From Pseudomonas fluorescens (GTDB lineage: Bacteria; Pseudomonadota; Gammaproteobacteria; Pseudomonadales; Pseudomonadaceae): a stretch of DNA of 64,000 bases. A model generated the notes under the pieces. That model had not been told where the DNA came from, ran no database searches, and was given only the letters and a program-made list of their open reading frames with translations. The stretch lies in NCBI RefSeq assembly GCF_004683905.1, contig NZ_CP038438.1, positions 992,001-1,056,000 of the forward strand, given 5' to 3'. A program made the translations under genes and the position numbers. Below, in pieces: positions 59,312 to 64,000 of the stretch. The stretch's first letter is position 1; every line of letters begins with the position of its first letter.

Positions 59312-59647
59312 TTACTTGGCAGCTTTCGCCGCTTTAACCGGCTTCACTGGAGCTTCTTCCGGCTCAGCCGCTGCGTCTTTTTCGACTACTTCTGCCGGTG
59401 CATTGATCAGCTCCGACAGCGCATCAGGCTGGCTCTTGAAGGCCTTGGCGAACACATCGCGGTTCTTCGCCATGTAGATCCCGACTTCTTCAACCTGTTG
59501 CTCGTTCAGCGACGGCACGGCTTTTTGCAACACTTCGGACAGCATCTCGGCCAGTTCGAGCATTTTGTCATGACGGTCAGCTTCGGCTTTATCCATGAAC
59601 AAGCGCTCCAGATCTCGGCTGCTGCGGTATACCACTTCGACGGCCAT
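59312..59647 (-). CDS. yebG: SOS-inducible protein YebG
   Basis: A 111-residue protein of the YebG family, induced by DNA damage, function unclear. Conserved block is MAVEVVYRSSRDLERLFMDKAEADRHDKMLELAEML. The C-terminal third is a low-complexity Ala/Lys/Pro/Glu tail (residues about 85-111). A perfect LexA box lies 43 bases upstream. Confidence 0.93.
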   Translation of the reverse strand: MAVEVVYRSSRDLERLFMDKAEADRHDKMLELAEMLSEVLQKAVPSLNEQQVEEVGIYMAKNRDVFAKAFKSQPDALSELINAPAEVVEKDAAAEPEEAPVKPVKAAKAAK

Positions 59648-59690
59648 TCACCACCTCACATGCCTTCACATTTAGTTGTCTTAGCGACTA

Positions 59691-59706
59691 CTGTATTTAT
59701 ATACAG
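59691..59706 (-). promoter_or_regulatory. LexA (SOS) box of yebG
   Basis: CTGT-ATTTATAT-ACAG is a perfect CTGT-N8-ACAG LexA site with AT-rich centre, 43 bases upstream of the yebG start. Confidence 0.9.
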
Positions 59707-59791
59707 CGAAAGGATAAGCGAATCCCTGCGCTTTGGGTAGTGGCTTTTCAATGTAGACCGGATTCGGGGTTTTTCCTGATTCACGCGCCTC

Positions 59792-59828
59792 AAACCAAAC
59801 GACCCGCACACGGCGGGTCGTTTGGTTT
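59792..59828 (-). terminator. Terminator of the luxI-afsA-like operon
   Basis: A perfect 15-base stem (59792-59806 and 59814-59828) with a 7-base loop lies 9 bases after the SDR stop. Its ends are rich in A and T, so it can act in either direction. Confidence 0.75.
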
Positions 59829-59836
59829 ATTTGGTT

Positions 59837-60607
59837 TCAGAACTTACCGCTGGCGTAACCGCCATCGATGGGCATGATCACACCCGTGACGTAAGCAGAT
59901 TGATCGCTGAGCAGCCAGAGCACCGCGTTGGCCACTTCGTCCGCCGTGCCGAAGCGCTTCATCGACGTCACGTTGATTTTACGCTGAGTGTTTTCCGGTG
60001 CGGCTTTCAGGCGTGCCTCGCTGTTCATGCCGCCGAGGATCGGCCCCGGGGCGACCGCATTGACGCGAATGCAGCCGCCGTCTTCCAGCCGCGCATTCTC
60101 GATCGACGCCACCTGGGTCATGCCGTTGATCGCCTGCTTGCTGGCGACATAGGCGACCTGGCCGCCAATCGGTACCACGCCGGCGCAGGACGAGGTATTG
60201 ACGATGGCCCCGGTGCCGCGGGTGAGCATCAGTTGCAGTTCATGGCGCATGCAGTGGTAGGTGCCGTTGACGTTGATGTTCATCACCTTCATCCAGTCCT
60301 CCGGGCACGATTGCGCGAGCGCTCCGTATTTGGCGGTCACGCCGGCATTGTTGAACGCGCAATCGAGGCGGCCGTAGGCCGAACGAATGGTCGCGAACGC
60401 CTGCTCGACCTGCGCCGGATCACCGACATCGCAGGCGATAAAGCGGCAGTGTTCACCCAGCCGATCGGCCAGCGCCGCGCCTTTTTCCTCGTCCCGGCCG
60501 AACACGATCACATCGGCGCCGGCCTTGATCAGGCGTTCGCTGACGGTTTCGCCAATGCCGCTGGTGCCGCCGGTGACCAGGCAGACTTTTCCTAGAAAAT
60601 CGTACAT
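59837..60607 (-). CDS. Short-chain dehydrogenase/reductase of the afsA-like operon
   Basis: A 256-residue classical SDR. NAD(P) site CLVTGGTSGIGETVSERL, NNAG in CAFNNAGVTAKYG, catalytic Ser, Tyr and Lys in VNTSSCAGVVPIGGQVAYVASKQA, and C-terminal IDGGYASGKF. Start at 60607 because AAGGAG is 9 bases upstream of this ATG but touches the earlier one at 60616. It follows the flavin reductase gene by 13 bases. In A-factor type pathways an SDR reduces the keto group of the side chain, a role proposed here only by context. Confidence 0.88.
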   Translation of the reverse strand: MYDFLGKVCLVTGGTSGIGETVSERLIKAGADVIVFGRDEEKGAALADRLGEHCRFIACDVGDPAQVEQAFATIRSAYGRLDCAFNNAGVTAKYGALAQSCPEDWMKVMNINVNGTYHCMRHELQLMLTRGTGAIVNTSSCAGVVPIGGQVAYVASKQAINGMTQVASIENARLEDGGCIRVNAVAPGPILGGMNSEARLKAAPENTQRKINVTSMKRFGTADEVANAVLWLLSDQSAYVTGVIMPIDGGYASGKF

Positions 60608-60620
60608 ATGTCGCATCTCC

Positions 60621-61769
60621 TTATGCCAACGCGGGGCGTAAATATTTCGGGTTTACGCAGCAATACACCCGATCCAGTCGCGGATTGCTTTTGTCACTGA
60701 AGCACTGGCTGTCCCATCGACATTTGTGGATGTCGGCGGAGCGGCCCTGCAGGGTTTTATTGATCAGGTCGTTGTCGGCAAACAGCGCCCGCGACATCCC
60801 CACCCAATCGCATACGCCGTCGGCGAGCAACTGCTCGGCCTTGTCCAGACCGTCGATGAAACCGGCGTAACCCACCGGCACTGTCGACACCGACTTGATC
60901 GCCCGCACTCCGGCTTGCAGGTAGTGGTCCATGGTCTCGGAATGCACGATCAACTGGCCGAAGGTCGCGCCCATGCACATCGAACATTCCAGCGCGGCAA
61001 CGCCGGCCTGACAGAGCGCCTGCACGGTTTCCTTGAGGTCCGGATATTGCAGCCCTTCAGCGCCCAGACGGTCGTCGATGCCCAGACGAATAGTGACGAT
61101 CAGTTGGCCCTGGGTGCGCTCGCGGATGGCCTTGACCACGTCGAGCAACAGTCGCGCACGGTTCTCTTCGCTGCCGCCATATCGGTCGGTGCGCTTGTTG
61201 GTGTGCGGCGAGAGAAAACTGCTCAGCAGGTAGCCGTTGGACGCCTGCAATTGCACCAGACGCGCGCCGTTGGTCCAGGCCAGCCAGGCGGAATGGGCGA
61301 ACTGCTCGATCACCAGGGCGATGTCGCTTTCGTCCATGATCCGCACGCGATAATCCGGATCAAGTTTCGACACGCGCGGGCAGGGCACGCCGCTCGGGGT
61401 CAGCACGGCAACGCCGGTGTGGGTGGTGGTGCCCTGACCGCCGTAATGCTGCAGTTGCACACCCACCGGCGTGTTGACCTGCTCGGCCATCGCGAACATC
61501 GCCTTGAGCGATTCGCCCTGCTGCTGTTCGAACAGGCCGAGCCCGGTGCTCTGCAGACGCGATTGCGGCGAGACCGTGGCGTTGCACAGAAACGCCATGG
61601 AGCAACCGCCCTCCATGATGCCCTGATAGAACTCGATCATGGCGGGCGTCACGCACCCGCTGTGATCGGCCAGGTCCACGCCCATCGACGCGAAGAACAG
61701 CCGATTGCGCAACTCCAGCCCGCCGGCCAGCCGCAGGGGCTCCAGCACGTGGGGATAGCGCGGCATCAT
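60621..61769 (-). CDS. Old Yellow Enzyme-type flavin reductase of the afsA-like operon
   Basis: A 382-residue NADH:flavin oxidoreductase (TIM barrel). Features: LELRNRLFFASMGVDLADHSG, GVQLQHYGGQGTTT, ARLVQLQASNGYLLSSFLSPHTNKRTDRYGGSEENRARL, and FMN-phosphate end DWVGMSRALFADNDL; a C-terminal Cys cluster (CRWDSQCFSD, RVYCCVNP) recalls the iron-sulfur linker of 2,4-dienoyl-CoA reductase but no second domain follows. ATG at 61769 overlaps the AfsA-like stop as ATGA and has AGGAAG upstream. Could reduce a conjugated C=C, such as a butenolide; this is inference. Confidence 0.88.
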   Translation of the reverse strand: MMPRYPHVLEPLRLAGGLELRNRLFFASMGVDLADHSGCVTPAMIEFYQGIMEGGCSMAFLCNATVSPQSRLQSTGLGLFEQQQGESLKAMFAMAEQVNTPVGVQLQHYGGQGTTTHTGVAVLTPSGVPCPRVSKLDPDYRVRIMDESDIALVIEQFAHSAWLAWTNGARLVQLQASNGYLLSSFLSPHTNKRTDRYGGSEENRARLLLDVVKAIRERTQGQLIVTIRLGIDDRLGAEGLQYPDLKETVQALCQAGVAALECSMCMGATFGQLIVHSETMDHYLQAGVRAIKSVSTVPVGYAGFIDGLDKAEQLLADGVCDWVGMSRALFADNDLINKTLQGRSADIHKCRWDSQCFSDKSNPRLDRVYCCVNPKYLRPALA

Positions 61770-63010
61770 GCTTCCTTCCTTTGTTCGGGCATCGCCGAAG
61801 CTTGGTCGAAGGTCATCCACAACGGTTGGCCGAGGACGGGCGCCGGAACCGGGGCGGTTTCTTCGTGGGAGAAGTAAGCGAACTGTTTGAGCACTTCGCG
61901 CCACTTGAAACGCAACGGCGAATCCAGCTCTGCCAGGTGCAGTTTGAGCGTGCCGGCCTTTGTCGCGTCGCTGGCGTGCAGCGATTGCAACGGCAGGCTG
62001 ATCATCCCTTCGTTTTCCAGGTACAGGTAGACGTGTCCGCGCTCGGAAGCCTCGAGCGGGCTGTCGCATTGCACTTGCAGGCCGGCCATCGACAGCAGCT
62101 CAAGGCGGGCGGAGAGGTGACGTCCGGAATCCAGGCGCACCAGCACTTCATGGCGTATGCCCTTGAGCGGACGGAACCAGCAGGCGGGGTCGATGTTGAT
62201 ATTCCGCATGCGCTTGAACACCGGCATCTTGATCACTTCACCGTGCAGGCGAATGTCGGCCACCAGCTCGCCCCGCTGGAAGAATCGCGCACGCTTGTCG
62301 ACCTTGCGCGCCCGCGGCTGGGCCATGCCTTCGTAGTCGCCAACCAGCACATCCACCTGAAACGAAGACTCGGTGTAACGGGGAAAACTCGACAGCAGAT
62401 CAACGATGGAAATCGACACCTCACCGCGGGCATAACCGCTGTGCTCGTAGAACTGCGCGTACATGGCCTGGCGTGCCGCTTCGATCAGCATCAGGCCGGG
62501 CACGTGCTCGTGGTGCTTGCGGTAGAAAAAGTAATTGGCGGTGTCGTTGAACAGGGTGAAATAGAGCAGACCCTGCTGCGGGCAGCCGTCCAGGTTTTTC
62601 AGGACATCATGTACCTGCCGGCGCTGATCGAGGCTCAGGCCGTTGCCGCAACCGGGCAGTCGAGCCAGTTTGGCTTCGGTGCTTTCCAGCACCCAGATGC
62701 CGCTGAGGATCAGGTGGTCGGTGGCCTTTTCGTAATTCGTCAGCAGTTCCGGCAGACAGTCCGACAGGCCTGCCTGTTCGAGCTCTTCCAGGTCAATGAT
62801 GGTTGGCAGCGAGCGCAGCACCAGACGTTCGCTGTCCAGCCGATAGGCCTGATTGACGATCTCCAGATCCATTGGATCAAGGTTCGCCCGTTGCGCGACG
62901 GCGGCCGGCAGCCAGGCCGGCAGCAAGTGGTGAGCGTCGTAAATCAGCACGTCGTCATCGTGGCCCTTGTGGACGATGTCTTTGGCAACTTTCCTGTGCA
63001 TGTCGATCAT
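61766..63010 (-). CDS. AfsA-type hotdog protein with PilZ-like C-terminal domain
   Basis: A 414-residue protein. The AfsA (A-factor biosynthesis) hotdog domain spans about 149-260 and has the signature HHEHVPGLMLIEAARQAMYAQ at about 167-187. AfsA enzymes join a beta-ketoacyl chain to dihydroxyacetone phosphate to make butenolide phosphates. Residues about 278-378 look like a PilZ barrel (LVRLDSGRHLSARLELLSMAGLQV), keeping SxxG but not RxxxR. The N-terminal 130 residues are unrecognised; AfsA proteins usually carry two hotdog copies, so this may be a degenerate first copy. ATG at 63010 lies 6 bases after GAGGG; 63016 is an alternative. Confidence 0.8.
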   Translation of the reverse strand: MIDMHRKVAKDIVHKGHDDDVLIYDAHHLLPAWLPAAVAQRANLDPMDLEIVNQAYRLDSERLVLRSLPTIIDLEELEQAGLSDCLPELLTNYEKATDHLILSGIWVLESTEAKLARLPGCGNGLSLDQRRQVHDVLKNLDGCPQQGLLYFTLFNDTANYFFYRKHHEHVPGLMLIEAARQAMYAQFYEHSGYARGEVSISIVDLLSSFPRYTESSFQVDVLVGDYEGMAQPRARKVDKRARFFQRGELVADIRLHGEVIKMPVFKRMRNINIDPACWFRPLKGIRHEVLVRLDSGRHLSARLELLSMAGLQVQCDSPLEASERGHVYLYLENEGMISLPLQSLHASDATKAGTLKLHLAELDSPLRFKWREVLKQFAYFSHEETAPVPAPVLGQPLWMTFDQASAMPEQRKEA

Positions 63011-63120
63011 GATCATCCCTCTGTGTTGAACGTTGGTTGTAAGGCAGTTGCTATCCATGGCGTGAAATCGACCCACACCGAAAGGTGCTGCTCGACGCGT
63101 GTCAGCAGCTTCAGTTGATG

Positions 63121-63173
63121 TGTTTTCTTGTTTTCTTGTTTTCTTGTTTTCTTGTTTTCTTGTTTTCTTGTTA
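63121..63173. repeat. Eight-base tandem repeat between luxI and the afsA-like gene
   Basis: The unit TTGTTTTC is repeated about six and a half times in an otherwise GC-rich region. It lies in the 180-base gap between the luxI stop and the AfsA-like start, about 110 bases upstream of that start. Confidence 0.92.
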
Positions 63174-63190
63174 TCGAGTGTCGGGCAGGG

Positions 63191-63745
63191 TTACTGCACC
63201 GTGATGTAGCAGGCGCCCAGGGTTCGGTTGTCCAGAACCTGCAGCGGCGCCAGCCATTTGTAGTCGATGCCGCCACGTCTGAGCAGGCGTCCGATGGCAA
63301 CCGGGGACACTGACACCAGATGTGAAACGCCGCAGGTTCGGGCGTACTCCAGTGTGGCCATGAACAGGCCAACGGTGTTTTCGTCGGACATCATCTGTTC
63401 GTTTTTGCCGCCCTCGGCATCGAGGTCAAGTGAGGTGAAACGCGACAGCTCCCAGATGTCATCGCCGCACGGGGCAGGCTTGTCGCCGAGCAACGAAGTG
63501 AATACTTCACTCAGCAGATACGGCTGGGTGGTGGGCAGCAGGCGGGCGCATCCCTTGATGTTGCCGTCGTGCTCTTCGGCGACAATGTAGTGAGTGCCGC
63601 TGTGATCAAATTGGTCGAACTCGAAATCGTCCGGCGTGGATAATTGCCAGCCGAGGCGTTCGACGAACACCTGATAGCGATATTGAGCCAAGCGTTGACG
63701 CTTTAGTGTCGTCAACTCGTCATAACGTCCTGACAAGTAATCCAT
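63191..63745 (-). CDS. LuxI-type acyl-homoserine lactone synthase
   Basis: A 184-residue AHL synthase, making N-acyl-homoserine lactone from SAM and acyl-ACP. The invariant residues are visible in order: Arg and Phe in YRYQVFVERLGW, the Asp pair in FEFDQFDHSG, Arg in KGCARLLPTT, and Glu, Ser, Arg in IWELSRF. The C-terminal half (HLVSVSPVAIGRLLRRGGIDY) is the acyl-binding part. ATG at 63745 was chosen over a GTG three bases earlier. It is the first gene of the operon that continues with the AfsA-like gene. Confidence 0.96.
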   Translation of the reverse strand: MDYLSGRYDELTTLKRQRLAQYRYQVFVERLGWQLSTPDDFEFDQFDHSGTHYIVAEEHDGNIKGCARLLPTTQPYLLSEVFTSLLGDKPAPCGDDIWELSRFTSLDLDAEGGKNEQMMSDENTVGLFMATLEYARTCGVSHLVSVSPVAIGRLLRRGGIDYKWLAPLQVLDNRTLGACYITVQ

Positions 63746-63806
63746 CACAGATTCCGTTTAGTGATTGGTTGGGTGGCGATTAAAGTGCACACTGCGCTCG
63801 CATACT

Positions 63807-63826
63807 ACCTGTCACCCTTGACAGCT
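63807..63826. promoter_or_regulatory. lux-box-like palindrome between luxI and luxR
   Basis: ACCTGTCA-CCCT-TGACAGCT, 20 bases, is an inverted repeat with one mismatch in the 8-base arms and fits the lux/las box pattern (ACCTG..CAGGT-like). It sits 61 bases before luxI and 74 bases before the luxR-like start. Confidence 0.8.
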
Positions 63827-63900
63827 AGCGGAAACATTTGGAAATATGCTAGGCATGTTGGCAAGAGGCCGACAGCATTAACTGTGGGAAAGGAATCTCT

Positions 63901-64000
63901 ATGTCATATTGGCAGGCTGAACTGTTGGAAAACGCCATGTCTGCAACGGATGTCGAGTTGTTGTTCGACAGTATCAAGACCGTCGCCAGGCAGTTGGAGT
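63901..64000 (+). CDS. LuxR-type quorum-sensing regulator (5' end only)
   Basis: ATG at 63901 after GGAAAGGAATC starts MSYWQAELLENAMSATDVE, then LLFDSIKTVARQLE, where the window ends. This is the usual opening of the autoinducer-binding domain of LuxR regulators, and the gene is divergent from luxI with a lux box between them. The helix-turn-helix would lie outside the window. Confidence 0.75.
   Translation, partial: MSYWQAELLENAMSATDVELLFDSIKTVARQLE

Noticed and set aside
63013..63372. 119-codon frame with a Lys/Thr/Glu/Asn repeat
   Set aside because: It is the tandem octanucleotide read in another frame across the end of luxI; not a protein domain.

Overview
The window is chromosomal DNA from a fluorescent Pseudomonas, most likely of the P. 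fluorescens group. Gene content and order support this: the end of an orfX-sodA operon, then ptsO-rapZ-ptsN-hpf-rpoN-lptBAC-kdsC-kdsD, mlaFEDCB-ibaG-murA-hisGDC-algW-cysD-cysNC, pta-slyD-gpx, and hmgA-fahA-maiA. Extragenic palindromes of two Pseudomonas REP types (core GCTTGCTCGCGA or GCAGCCTGCGGCAGCTCC) fill many gaps. No rRNA, tRNA, insertion sequence, prophage or CRISPR array was seen.

Layout. 1-1.6 kb: orfX tail, Mn superoxide dismutase, ZIP metal transporter. 1.7-8.7 kb (minus strand): nitrogen PTS, sigma-54 and lipopolysaccharide transport/KDO genes. 9.0-16.9 kb (plus): Mla phospholipid transport, IbaG, MurA and the first histidine genes. 17.0-20.3 kb: a 131-bp tandem repeat block and a two-gene metal-uptake unit (TonB receptor plus DUF4198 protein) with a long palindrome at the receptor start. 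20.3-25.4 kb: AlgW protease, NIF3 protein, sulfate activation. 25.4-26.2 kb: gene-free repeats. 26.2-36 kb: acyltransferase, Pta, SlyD, glutathione peroxidase, an Old Yellow Enzyme, a glycosyltransferase, CysZ and TrxB. 36-38.5 kb: HopJ-like and DUF1244 genes and the folX-folE-folM set for tetrahydromonapterin. 38.7-44.3 kb: a frameshifted monooxygenase-like gene, a MerR/LitR-like regulator, a PilZ-like protein, a short LOV photoreceptor, a flavodoxin, and a LysR regulator divergent from a CidA/CidB pair. 44.4-47.2 kb: class II aldolase, MEST-like hydrolase and SDR. 47.8-51.3 kb: an isolated 1160-residue toxin-like protein behind an AT-rich leader. 51.3-57 kb: homogentisate catabolism with its IclR regulator and an aromatic acid transporter. 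57.2-59.6 kb: SirB1-like protein, a leucine-dehydrogenase-like protein lacking a catalytic lysine, and LexA-controlled YebG.

The most unusual region is 59.8-64.0 kb. A LuxI-type acyl-homoserine lactone synthase is followed on the same strand by an AfsA-type hotdog protein (A-factor/butenolide biosynthesis family) with a PilZ-like tail, an Old Yellow Enzyme-type flavin reductase and a short-chain dehydrogenase. A luxR-type gene runs divergently off the window end, and a 20-bp lux-box-like palindrome lies between the two promoters. Family knowledge suggests the three downstream enzymes could make a butyrolactone- or butenolide-like molecule under quorum control. That is an inference; the signal and its product are unknown.
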